From NCBI GenBank assembly GCA_900551595.1, contig URWR01000009.1:1-21605 (forward strand): DNA of 21,605 nt. Reading direction: 5' to 3'. Both the position numbers and the translations under genes were made by a program. Origin of the DNA: an uncultured Coriobacteriaceae bacterium (GTDB lineage Bacteria > Actinomycetota > Coriobacteriia > Coriobacteriales > Atopobiaceae). How positions within the stretch are numbered: the stretch's first letter is position 1; every line of letters begins with the position of its first letter. Under the pieces are notes generated by a model. That model was given only the letters and a program-made list of their open reading frames with translations, had not been told where the DNA came from and searched no databases. Below are positions 1-6,943 of this stretch, piece by piece.

Positions 1-46
1 TATCTCCGGCAGCTCCCATGTTACATTCTAAATATAATGTTTTCAT
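1..46 (-). CDS. larC: LarC, nickel insertion protein for nickel-pincer cofactor (N-terminal fragment)
   Basis: Only the first 15 codons are in the window; the gene continues past base 1. Read on the minus strand from the ATG at 44-46 it gives MKTLYLECNMGAAGD, which matches the conserved LarC opening (LYLECNMGAAGDM). LarC inserts nickel into the pincer nucleotide made by LarB and LarE, the cofactor of lactate racemase LarA and related enzymes. A good Shine-Dalgarno (AGGAG, 56-60) lies 9 bases before the start. It follows larB on the same strand with a 43-base gap, so the two are probably co-transcribed. In some lactobacilli larC is expressed through a programmed frameshift; that cannot be judged here because the body of the gene is missing. 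Confidence 0.85.
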   Translation of the reverse strand, partial: MKTLYLECNMGAAGD

Positions 47-89
47 TGTTGTTGACTCCTTTATGTTCTTATCTTTTTATATGCATTTC

Positions 90-878
90 TCAATTCAAAT
101 TCTCTGCATTTTTCATGGATACGTGGTTAATCATGCTTGCCATATATCCCGCACCAAATCCATTATCAATGTTTACAACGGAGACTCCGGATGAGCAAGA
201 ATTGAGCATAGCAAGAAGAGCAGCAATGCCCTGGGCGCCTGCACCATAGCCCACACTTGTAGGCACTGCAATTACTGGAGCGCTGCTCAAGCCCCCAATG
301 ACGCTTGCAAGAGCACCTTCCATACCTGCGACAGCGATAATAACCTGTGCATCTGCGATTTGTGAAGCATGTGATAAAAGGCGATGAATACCCGCTACAC
401 CCACGTCAATGAGTCGCTCAACGCTGTTACCTAAAAACTCAGCTGTTTGTGCTGCTTCTTCGGCAACGGGTAAATCACTTGTTCCAGCACAGGCAACCAG
501 AATAGTGCCAGTTCCATCTGGCTTGGCATTTTCGCCAATAATGCCGAGATGTGATGTTTCATCCCAGTTCAGCTTAAGAGAATGCTGTGATAGCGAAGAC
601 GTTACAGCAAGAGCTTTCTGTTTGTCTAAGCGCGTAATCAGAATTCGTTTCTGTCCTGAAGCATGCAGCGCAGTAACAATACCGGTTATTTGGTCAGCTG
701 TTTTACCTGCACCATATATAACTTCACCAGTGCCTTGTCGAATTCCTCTGGCGAGATCGAGTTGGGCATATCCAATATTTTGAATTGGTGTAAGTGAAAT
801 ATCATTAAGTGCTGTTTCAGGAGAGATGGAGCCATCGGCGACGTGATCTAATAATTTTTTGAGCTCGTCTCGATCCAT
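90..878 (-). CDS. larB: LarB, nickel-pincer cofactor biosynthesis (carboxylase/hydrolase)
   Basis: 262 aa, close to the family's usual length. LarB carboxylates the pyridinium ring of nicotinic acid adenine dinucleotide and hydrolyses its phosphoanhydride, the first step toward the nickel-pincer nucleotide; it is cytoplasmic. The N-terminal half carries the typical LDLARGIRQGTGEVIYGAGKT stretch (residues 41-60 region). The C-terminal half is a PurE/AIRC-like fold with AGTSDLPVAEEA (131-142), VAGMEGALASVIGGL (183-197) and VPTSVGYGA (205-213). Cys228 in the NSCSSG segment corresponds to the conserved C-terminal Cys of LarB (family knowledge). The start has GGAG 10 bases upstream. larC follows directly on the same strand; larA and larE are not in the window. 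Confidence 0.93.
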   Translation of the reverse strand: MDRDELKKLLDHVADGSISPETALNDISLTPIQNIGYAQLDLARGIRQGTGEVIYGAGKTADQITGIVTALHASGQKRILITRLDKQKALAVTSSLSQHSLKLNWDETSHLGIIGENAKPDGTGTILVACAGTSDLPVAEEAAQTAEFLGNSVERLIDVGVAGIHRLLSHASQIADAQVIIAVAGMEGALASVIGGLSSAPVIAVPTSVGYGAGAQGIAALLAMLNSCSSGVSVVNIDNGFGAGYMASMINHVSMKNAENLN

Positions 879-924
879 AACGTTTCAACTCCGATATATG
901 TCATTGAATAGCGTGCTTGGAATA

Positions 925-930
925 ATTGTA
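925..930 (-). promoter_or_regulatory. Putative -10 element of the larB promoter
   Basis: On the minus strand this reads TACAAT (5 of 6 to the consensus TATAAT), with an expected leader of about 40 bases to the larB ATG. No good -35 hexamer sits at 16-18 bases, so this is a -10-only call. The 11-mer TACAATTATTC recurs upstream of the ACT-domain gene. The rest of the larB-carD gap (879-1126) shows nothing else I can name. Confidence 0.35.
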
Positions 931-1126
931 GCGATGCAAGAGGAATGAACTCATCTGTCTTAATGTCGCAGGGCAATTATGTCGTTAAGAACTTTCAGTG
1001 AACGAAAGATAAAAAAGATAAAACAATAGACACTCATTCGTCAAAATTCAATGACAAATCAATTAACGGCTAAGAAAAACTACTTATTGGTGATAGTATG
1101 AAAAGAACACTATGAAAGGGGTGGGG

Positions 1127-1639
1127 ATGTTTAAGGTTGGAGAGTACATTGTTCATCCCGGTCAGGGCGTCTGCCAGGTTGTCGAAGTAGGAGACGGCCC
1201 TTCTGCAGCGTATAAGCTGTTGCCGGTAGGCCGTCGTCATGCGCTTGAAATCAGTTTTCCTGTGTCTGGAGAATCTCGCCTTCGTCCCGTTGTGAGTGCT
1301 GATGATGCAAAAGGCCTTATCGATAATTACGATAATCTTGCAACAGACGACTATAAGGGTCGAAGCACCGCTCTTGAAGAAGAGCATTTTAAAGACATAA
1401 TGAAGCACGGTTCCTGCCGTGACTCTATGTGTGTCGTAAAAACATTCCGCCATCGCATTGCTATGGTTCGTGCGCAAAATAAAAAGCCGCCCGTGGCGTA
1501 TGAACGGATTTTAAAAGAAGCGCAGACCCGCTCGCTTTCTGAGCTTGCTTGTGCACTGCATTCCACTCCCGAAAAAGTAGGGGAGCTTTTGCGTGAACAT
1601 GACTCTGAGTATGTTGCAGAGGAGCATGAAGACGCATAA
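1127..1639 (+). CDS. CarD-like RNA polymerase-binding transcription regulator
   Basis: 170 aa from the ATG at 1127. CarD proteins bind the RNA polymerase beta subunit with an N-terminal Tudor-like domain and stabilise open promoter complexes at many promoters. The N-terminus MFKVGEYIVHPGQGVCQVVE is the classic CarD/TRCF opening (residues 1-20); the RNAP-interacting domain extends to about residue 55. The rest is predominantly helical and charged, as in the C-terminal domain, and ends in an acidic tail (EYVAEEHEDA). An in-frame ATG at 1112 would add five residues, but AAAGGGG at 1115-1121 is correctly spaced for 1127, and family members start at MF.VG. It is followed 73 bases later by the ACT gene, which has its own likely -10, so it may be monocistronic. 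Confidence 0.88.
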   Translation: MFKVGEYIVHPGQGVCQVVEVGDGPSAAYKLLPVGRRHALEISFPVSGESRLRPVVSADDAKGLIDNYDNLATDDYKGRSTALEEEHFKDIMKHGSCRDSMCVVKTFRHRIAMVRAQNKKPPVAYERILKEAQTRSLSELACALHSTPEKVGELLREHDSEYVAEEHEDA

Positions 1640-1675
1640 TAGTGCCCGCAGATTTTTTAATCGGAGTTAATAGGG

Positions 1676-1681
1676 TACAAT
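1676..1681 (+). promoter_or_regulatory. Putative -10 element of the ACT/citrate synthase operon promoter
   Basis: TACAAT followed by TATTC, giving the same 11-mer seen upstream of larB on the other strand. Transcription would start near 1688 and leave about 25 bases to the ATG at 1713. The -35 region is only a T-run (1653-1658), so this is tentative. Confidence 0.4.
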
Positions 1682-1712
1682 TATTCAGTCGCACGTGGAG
1701 CGAGGAGGAACT

Positions 1713-2009
1713 ATGGCCGAGACCGGGGAGTCCCCGCGTAATAGGGTGATCATTACTGTTCTGGGCAGCGATAGATCAGGTATCGTGGCAGCAGTTACAG
1801 GTGTTTTAGCCGAGTATGAAGCGAACATCCTCGATATTTCTCAGACCATTTTACAGGGCATTTTTACGATGACGATGCTCGTAGAGCTCCCTGATGTGGC
1901 GGATGCGTTTTCGCAAATTCAAGGCAAACTTGATGGTCTTTGCGAGCAGCTTGACGTTCAGATAACTATGCAGCGTGAAGAGGTATTCCGGTTTATGTAC
2001 CGGCTCTAA
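1713..2009 (+). CDS. Small ACT-domain protein (UPF0237/YwbE-type)
   Basis: 98 aa. A single ACT domain covers nearly the whole protein: VIITVLGSDRSGIVAAVTGVLAEY (first strand and helix, with the typical D(R/K)xGI turn near residues 20-25), then NILDISQTILQGIFTMTMLVEL (second and third strands). ACT domains bind small ligands, usually amino acids, and dimerise. Stand-alone members like this are widespread and presumed regulatory, with no confirmed ligand. The ATG at 1713 is chosen because AGGAGG (1703-1708) lies just before it; a GTG at 1695 in frame lacks such a site. Citrate synthase starts 58 bases downstream. In many genomes this family is followed by a DUF711/UPF0210 gene instead, so the pairing here is different from the usual one. 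Confidence 0.88.
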   Translation: MAETGESPRNRVIITVLGSDRSGIVAAVTGVLAEYEANILDISQTILQGIFTMTMLVELPDVADAFSQIQGKLDGLCEQLDVQITMQREEVFRFMYRL

Positions 2010-2030
2010 GCGCTCACAAGCTGGTGGGCG

Positions 2031-2061
2031 CCTCCTGAGCCCGCCTGCGGAGCGAAGGAGG
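2031..2061 (+). promoter_or_regulatory. Hairpin that covers the citrate synthase Shine-Dalgarno
   Basis: CCTCCT (2031-2036) is perfectly complementary to the Shine-Dalgarno AGGAGG (2056-2061). Inside it, bases 2037-2038 and 2054-2055 can form a tandem G-A mismatch. Next come two pairs (2039-2040 with 2052-2053), a bulged A2051, and three pairs (2041-2043 with 2048-2050) closing a four-base loop. The folded mRNA would hide the ribosome binding site of the gene at 2068. This is a by-eye fold, not computed. Confidence 0.5.
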
Positions 2062-2067
2062 TTGTGC

Positions 2068-3519
2068 ATGCCGAAAAAACAAACGTTCAGATTTATTCCA
2101 GCAAGTGAGACTACTGCACTTAAGCATGTAGCCGATACCTATCCCATGCCATCTGTTGGTCTTGGTCGGCCGCCAGTGTCAGACCAGCTCTATGAAGGCA
2201 TGTTTAAGGTCGATAAGGTTCCTGCTGAAGTATATAAGGAGCTCGACGTTAAACGTGGACTTCGTAATTCTGATGGCTCTGGCGTCTTAGTGGGTCTCAC
2301 TACTGTTTCAACGGTGCATGGCTACAACAAGGTTGACGGTAAGGTTGTGCCCGATGAGGGCGATCTGATGTACCGCGGCTATCATGTTGCAGACTTAGTT
2401 TCAGCTGCACAAAGTGAAGATCGTTTTGGCTATGAAGAAGTTGCCTATCTTCTCATGACGGGGTCTCTGCCCACGCAAGAGCAGCTCGAGGATTTTTCTG
2501 CACGTGTGGCATCGCGTCGTCAGCTTCCTGAGGGTTATCTCAATATCTTCCCGCGGCCAAACCACAGTCATTCAATCATGAATGTTCTGCAGCGTGCGAC
2601 GCTTATGCTCTACGCCTTTGATCGCACGCCAGATGATACGTCTCCTACGCATGAGATTGACGTTGCGCTTTCGATGCTCGGTCGTTGGCCTCGTGTTGCA
2701 GCTGTTGCACATCAAGCAAATATGGCACAAGCAAGTGGCGCGCGGCTGCTCGTACCGCCTGCACGCGAACACTATTCGATGGCAGAGACGGTTCTCGATG
2801 TCCTTCGCGGTGAAGAAGGCTTTAGCCATGATGAAGCTATGTTGCTCGACGTCATGTTGATGCTTCATGCCGAGCATGGTGGTGGCAATAATTCTACGTT
2901 TAGTTGCCGCGTGCTCTCTTCCTCGGGAACTGATGCATATTCTGCGTATGCTGCTGCATTGGGATCGCTCAAAGGACCCAAGCATGGTGGAGCAAATGCG
3001 AAAGCCGGTGAAATGGCTGATGACATTGCTCATCATGTGTCTGATTGGTCAAATGATGATGAGGTTGCAAGCTATCTTGCCAAAATCCTTAAAGGAGAAG
3101 CCTTTGATGGCGCAGGCCTGATCTATGGTATTGGTCATGCGGTTTATACCAAGAGCGATCCGCGCGCACAGATTGTTAAAGGCTATGCGCGAAAGCTCGC
3201 ACAACAAAAGGGAGAAGAGCAAGCAGCCAAGTTTGATCTTATCGAACGTATAGAGCGTTTAGCTCCCGAAGTCATGCATGACGTGAAGGGTACCAACAAA
3301 GTTGTGAGTGCAAACATTGACCTTTATACCGGGTTTGTTTATTCGATGCTCAAAATCCCGCAGGACCTTTATACTCCCATTTTTGCGATTGCCCGCATGG
3401 CTGGCTGGGCAGCTCATCGTATGGAAGAGCTCTATGGTGCTGCACGCATTATCCGCCCGGCATATAACAATGCACTGCGTGGTAACCGTACCTACCGTCC
3501 AATAGCCGAACGTTCATAG
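2068..3519 (+). CDS. gltA: Citrate synthase
   Basis: 483 aa. It condenses acetyl-CoA and oxaloacetate to citrate; in a fermentative actinobacterium this most likely serves the oxidative branch leading to glutamate (inference). Family landmarks are in order: LHAEHGGGNNSTFSCR (from residue 266, catalytic His probably 270), GPKHGGAN (His306), GIGHAVYTKSDPRA (His357) and NIDLYTG (Asp418, the expected catalytic Asp). The protein is about 50 residues longer than E. coli GltA, mainly at the N-terminus, which contains two PxVxLGRPPV-like Pro-rich turns before the fold begins near residue 60. The ATG at 2068 has AGGAGG 6 bases upstream. The frame is open upstream to 1975, so an N-extended form cannot be excluded, but no binding site supports it. 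Heavily biased codon use suggests strong expression. Confidence 0.93.
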   Translation: MPKKQTFRFIPASETTALKHVADTYPMPSVGLGRPPVSDQLYEGMFKVDKVPAEVYKELDVKRGLRNSDGSGVLVGLTTVSTVHGYNKVDGKVVPDEGDLMYRGYHVADLVSAAQSEDRFGYEEVAYLLMTGSLPTQEQLEDFSARVASRRQLPEGYLNIFPRPNHSHSIMNVLQRATLMLYAFDRTPDDTSPTHEIDVALSMLGRWPRVAAVAHQANMAQASGARLLVPPAREHYSMAETVLDVLRGEEGFSHDEAMLLDVMLMLHAEHGGGNNSTFSCRVLSSSGTDAYSAYAAALGSLKGPKHGGANAKAGEMADDIAHHVSDWSNDDEVASYLAKILKGEAFDGAGLIYGIGHAVYTKSDPRAQIVKGYARKLAQQKGEEQAAKFDLIERIERLAPEVMHDVKGTNKVVSANIDLYTGFVYSMLKIPQDLYTPIFAIARMAGWAAHRMEELYGAARIIRPAYNNALRGNRTYRPIAERS

Positions 3520-3552
3520 TTGAGTTCATACGACAGTTCTGGAGTAAAGAGG

Positions 3553-4413
3553 ATGTCTCAAACACTTCCTTTAGTTTTCTCTGACTTGGATGGAACATTT
3601 TTATATACCGATAAAAGCGTGCCTCAGCTTAACCTCAAGGCTCTTGATGTGCTGGCTGAGCATGGAGGGGTGTTTGTCCCATGTACAGGGAGATTTGTTC
3701 GCACCATTCCATCTGAGATTCTCAACCATCCAGCTACGCGTTTTGTAGCGCACACCAATGGAGCCGTTATCTGTTCAGTTGTACATGATCCTCAAACTGG
3801 AGTTGGAAGGATAGGCGAGACATTACGTGTTGTTCGTTTGGACGCAGATAGAATTTTGTCTGTTGTCAACGCTTTAGAAGGGCGTGATGTTCTTCTCGAC
3901 ATTTTTACCGACGAGGGGGTTATGACGAGTTCAGGTGACTACGCTCGCTTGCCAGAGTTTGTGGACGATCCTCATGTGCTTAAACTTGTTACAGCTACGA
4001 GGACGCCCGTGGACATGCCTTTCAAAGAGATCATTCAAAAGTGGAGTGGCTGTATTGAACGCTTAACAGTCTTTTGGCACAATCCGGCAGACGCTGAGGC
4101 GATACGGGCCATAACTCAGCAGACCTCGCATCTCTCTTGTGTGAGTTCTATGTCCTGCAACTTTGAAATATCGGATTCCCGTGCAACAAAAGGCGCTGCT
4201 TTGGAATGGATAAGCTCGCTTATTGGTGTAAGTCCAGAGCAAACAGTGGCATTTGGTGATTCGGCAAATGATGTACCTATGCTCTTGTCAGCAGGCGATG
4301 GTGTGGCAATGGCAAACGCAACGCCTGAGGCGCAAGCTGCAGCAGACCATATCGCGGCATCAAATGATGAATGTGGTGTTGCTCAGTATCTCGAAACGCT
4401 ATTCCAGATTTAG
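3553..4413 (+). CDS. Cof-type HAD-superfamily phosphatase (subclass IIB)
   Basis: 286 aa, usual length for the Cof family, which dephosphorylates sugar phosphates, flavin nucleotides and similar small metabolites; the substrate cannot be told from sequence. HAD motif I is FSDLDGT (nucleophile Asp11, acid/base Asp13), motif II Thr45 in CTGR, motif III Lys213 in RATKGAAL, and motif IV GDSANDVPML (Asp236, Asp240). The C2B cap lies between residues about 85 and 200. The ATG at 3553 has GGAG at 3541-3544; an in-frame TTG at 3520, abutting the citrate synthase stop, is less likely. The 33-base gap suggests co-transcription with citrate synthase. A terminator follows at 4451. Confidence 0.9.
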   Translation: MSQTLPLVFSDLDGTFLYTDKSVPQLNLKALDVLAEHGGVFVPCTGRFVRTIPSEILNHPATRFVAHTNGAVICSVVHDPQTGVGRIGETLRVVRLDADRILSVVNALEGRDVLLDIFTDEGVMTSSGDYARLPEFVDDPHVLKLVTATRTPVDMPFKEIIQKWSGCIERLTVFWHNPADAEAIRAITQQTSHLSCVSSMSCNFEISDSRATKGAALEWISSLIGVSPEQTVAFGDSANDVPMLLSAGDGVAMANATPEAQAAADHIAASNDECGVAQYLETLFQI

Positions 4414-4447
4414 GTAAGAGCTTGTTTTGAGTAAGAGCTTGTCTTGT
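4414..4447 (+). repeat. 17-bp tandem duplication after the HAD gene
   Basis: Two adjacent copies of GTAAGAGCTTGTTTTGA (4414-4430) and GTAAGAGCTTGTCTTGT (4431-4447), beginning immediately after the stop codon. They differ at two positions. It looks like a small replication-slippage duplication; no function is apparent. Confidence 0.75.
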
Positions 4448-4450
4448 AAA

Positions 4451-4481
4451 AAAGGGTGCTTGCAAATTGCAAGCACCCTTT
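4451..4481. terminator. Bidirectional rho-independent terminator between the HAD gene and kup
   Basis: Near-perfect palindrome: AAAGGGTGCTTGC (4451-4463) pairs with GCAAGCACCCTTT (4469-4481), and the stem can extend two more pairs toward a three-base or five-base loop. The minus strand ends in a run of six T (4448-4453), the plus strand in three. It serves the convergent HAD and kup genes, and should be stronger for kup. Confidence 0.93.
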
Positions 4482-4505
4482 CTCGTTGTAAGAAGGAATG
4501 AAAAG

Positions 4506-6788
4506 CTACTCTTGAGTGCTTTCAGTGTCTTCTGGGGTCTCTTCAAACTCTCCTTCGTCGTCTTCTTCCTGGTCAAGACGAAGCGGCTTAAAGCTTGCAG
4601 TATCACCACCGACAAGACGCTCTTCTGCTTCCTCAACATTCTTTACGCGCTCTGAGCGCATGGTGACGGAGAAAATATCCTCATCGTCATCATCGTTCGA
4701 TGCAGTGTGCGTCATCTTGTTTTGATGAGCAAAAGCAGTCTCAGAGAGAGGAATGCGGATCAGCTTATGTTGACGCTTTGTCTTGGCAAAAAGTGGAACA
4801 AACTCAAGCACAATGCTGGAGTTCTCGAGGCCATACCAGCGAGCAGGTGAACCACAGAGGCCGCGGATGAAGTACTTCACTTCCATGCAGCGCCTATCAA
4901 ATCCGGAAATAGCTGTTTCAGGGGATAGGACCTTACGAATTAAGCAGAAGCGGAAGTCTCCAACGGCACTGTGTTCGCGGTAGATCGAATACTTGTGATC
5001 TTGTGGGGTCAGCTGGCCGGACTGAATGAGATCGCCAACAATTTGATAGAGATAGGTGTTAACGCGCTGGTTAACCTTAAAGCCCAGGCGTAGCTGGATC
5101 TTAAATAAGAAGTCGGTATCAAAGCTATTGACGACAAACTCGTGCGTAAACGGCTCATCAGTTACCTGTACGTTTAGGAAGTAGTAGGCCTTGGCACGCT
5201 TCGGACGCTTATCCAAAATTGAGTACAGGATGTCACGATCGAGTTTATCGAGAGAAGAGTCGTTTGTCAGAAAGACGAGGTTATCAGCAAGCAGCGGATA
5301 CGATTCGTCGTGGCTGAGATCAAAGAGCTGATCGAGATACTTATCAACAGGTAGAAAGACTGTTTGAGTACGCTCTACGGCTGTGCCTCGACGCCAGACA
5401 TACATAATGGCAAAGATGGCAGACGCCATAAGAAGCGTGACATAGCCACCATGGAAGAACTTGGTGAGACTTGAGAAGAAGAACATGAACTCAATAGCAC
5501 CAAAGAAGATCGCAAATGGTATGGCCAAAAATGTCTTATGACGAATTTTGGAAAGATAGCTGAAGAGCAGAATGGTGGTCATGAGCATAGTGACCGTAAT
5601 CGCCAGGCCGTAAGCTGCTTCCATATGAGCTGAGCTCTGGAAGAGAAGAACAACACCGATGCAGGCAACCCACATGATGTTATTGACCATGGGGATATAA
5701 ATCTGACCCTTTGTTTCTGAAGGATAGTTAATGCGCATATGAGTTCTTTGGTGAACGCGCCCTCCCTCCGAAACAATTAAAACCGAGCCTGTGATGAGCG
5801 CCTGAGAAGCAATAATTGCTGCAAACGTTGAAAGAACAACAGCAAACACGCGCGTCTGCTCAGGCAACATTTGGAAGAATGGATTGAGATCGTTAATAGC
5901 TGCAAGCTGTTCACTACCACGATTGGCAATGAGCCAGCTACCCTGTCCAAGATAATTGAGGATGAGGCAGACTTTTACAAACGGCCAACTTGCATAGATA
6001 TTGCTTTTACCGACATGTCCCATGTCAGAATAAAGCGCCTCAGCGCCTGTGGTGCAGAGAAAGACATTGCCCAATACCATGATTCCTGCAGCATTAAGGT
6101 TGCCATTAAACAGGAACATGATGCCGCGCAAGGGATTAAGAGCACGCAGGATTCCGAGGTTAGCAAAGATATAAGGAATGCCAGCAATTGCTAAAAACAA
6201 AAACCAAAGGGTCATGATAGGACCAAAGGCTTTGCCAATTTTTGATGTGCCAGCTTTTTGCAAGAAGAAAAGTATGCAGAGGATGCAGATAACAACAATA
6301 ATTACTACTTGCTGGCCATCGCCGATAAAACTGTAGAAGAAATCAATAGTCCTGAGGCCCTCAATTGCAGTCGTAACGGTAACAGCTGGAGTGAGGATGC
6401 CGTCTGCAAGAAGTGCAGCCCCGCCAATCATGGCTGGGATAATGAGCCACTTGCCACAGCGCCGTACCAGACTGTAAAGAGCGAAAATACCGCCCTCATT
6501 GTGGTTATCAGCCTTCATGGCAATGAGAACGTATTTCACGGTGGTGATGAGCGTGAGCGTCCAAATAATGAGTGAAAGGGCTCCCAAGACTACGTCGGTA
6601 GTCATGGTGGCCAAACCGCCGTTGCCTGAAGTAATAGCCTTGAGTGTGTACATGGGGCTCGTGCCGATATCTCCATATACGACACCGAGTGTAACAAGCA
6701 ACATGCCCGCACTAAGCGGTATGCCCGCCGACTTGGGTCGACGCGATTTTACGCCTGACGGGCGAGCGGGCGTAGAAACTGTTTCCAT
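4506..6788 (-). CDS. kup: KUP-family potassium uptake permease
   Basis: 760 aa, somewhat longer than the typical 620-670 residues. KUP proteins import potassium, usually as proton symporters, through about 12 membrane segments. The family signature GVVYGDIGTSPMYTL starts near residue 35 (Asp40 conserved) in segment 1. It is followed by KADNHNEGGIFALYSLV (loop between segments 2 and 3) and a hydrophobic array to about residue 470. The soluble C-terminal domain follows. The last ~65 residues (from about 696) are strikingly acidic: a DDDDED run, then several E/D-rich stretches ending in ESTQE. This tail is not part of the core family and may be a regulatory extension. The start has AAGGAG 8 bases upstream. 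It is convergent with the HAD gene and lies downstream of rlmL with a 155-base gap holding its own promoter. Confidence 0.95.
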   Translation of the reverse strand: METVSTPARPSGVKSRRPKSAGIPLSAGMLLVTLGVVYGDIGTSPMYTLKAITSGNGGLATMTTDVVLGALSLIIWTLTLITTVKYVLIAMKADNHNEGGIFALYSLVRRCGKWLIIPAMIGGAALLADGILTPAVTVTTAIEGLRTIDFFYSFIGDGQQVVIIVVICILCILFFLQKAGTSKIGKAFGPIMTLWFLFLAIAGIPYIFANLGILRALNPLRGIMFLFNGNLNAAGIMVLGNVFLCTTGAEALYSDMGHVGKSNIYASWPFVKVCLILNYLGQGSWLIANRGSEQLAAINDLNPFFQMLPEQTRVFAVVLSTFAAIIASQALITGSVLIVSEGGRVHQRTHMRINYPSETKGQIYIPMVNNIMWVACIGVVLLFQSSAHMEAAYGLAITVTMLMTTILLFSYLSKIRHKTFLAIPFAIFFGAIEFMFFFSSLTKFFHGGYVTLLMASAIFAIMYVWRRGTAVERTQTVFLPVDKYLDQLFDLSHDESYPLLADNLVFLTNDSSLDKLDRDILYSILDKRPKRAKAYYFLNVQVTDEPFTHEFVVNSFDTDFLFKIQLRLGFKVNQRVNTYLYQIVGDLIQSGQLTPQDHKYSIYREHSAVGDFRFCLIRKVLSPETAISGFDRRCMEVKYFIRGLCGSPARWYGLENSSIVLEFVPLFAKTKRQHKLIRIPLSETAFAHQNKMTHTASNDDDDEDIFSVTMRSERVKNVEEAEERLVGGDTASFKPLRLDQEEDDEGEFEETPEDTESTQE

Positions 6789-6887
6789 TTCTATGGCTCC
6801 TTGTGTATGTACCGATACGGCTTATGTGGTTCCAGTCGCATCGACGGTTATGCTTAAAAGCACAACACATCCATAACATCGTCGCAC

Positions 6888-6893
6888 ATTGTA
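6888..6893 (-). promoter_or_regulatory. Putative extended -10 of the kup promoter
   Basis: The minus strand reads TGCTACAAT, i.e. TACAAT preceded by the TGn extended -10 motif, which tolerates a poor -35. The predicted leader is about 90 bases. It contains two small inverted repeats (GTCG-ATG-CGAC and CCG-TAT-CGG) but does not resemble the c-di-AMP (ydaO) or other riboswitches known to control potassium transporters. Confidence 0.5.
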
Positions 6894-6943
6894 GCAGCGA
6901 CACGGAATATATACACGTTTCAGAGGCAGAGTCTTTAATCTGT

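Noticed and set aside
37..249. 70-residue plus-strand frame over the larC/larB junction
   Set aside because: It overlaps larB on the opposite strand and has no ribosome site; composition fits reverse-strand reading.
1975..2067. N-terminally extended citrate synthase from GTG 1975
   Set aside because: The frame is open but there is no ribosome site, the stretch overlaps the ACT gene, and it has no family similarity, while ATG 2068 has a strong Shine-Dalgarno.
6789..6943. c-di-AMP riboswitch before kup
   Set aside because: The leader is only about 90 bases from the likely start, and I cannot see the conserved cores of the ydaO motif; two small hairpins do not amount to it.
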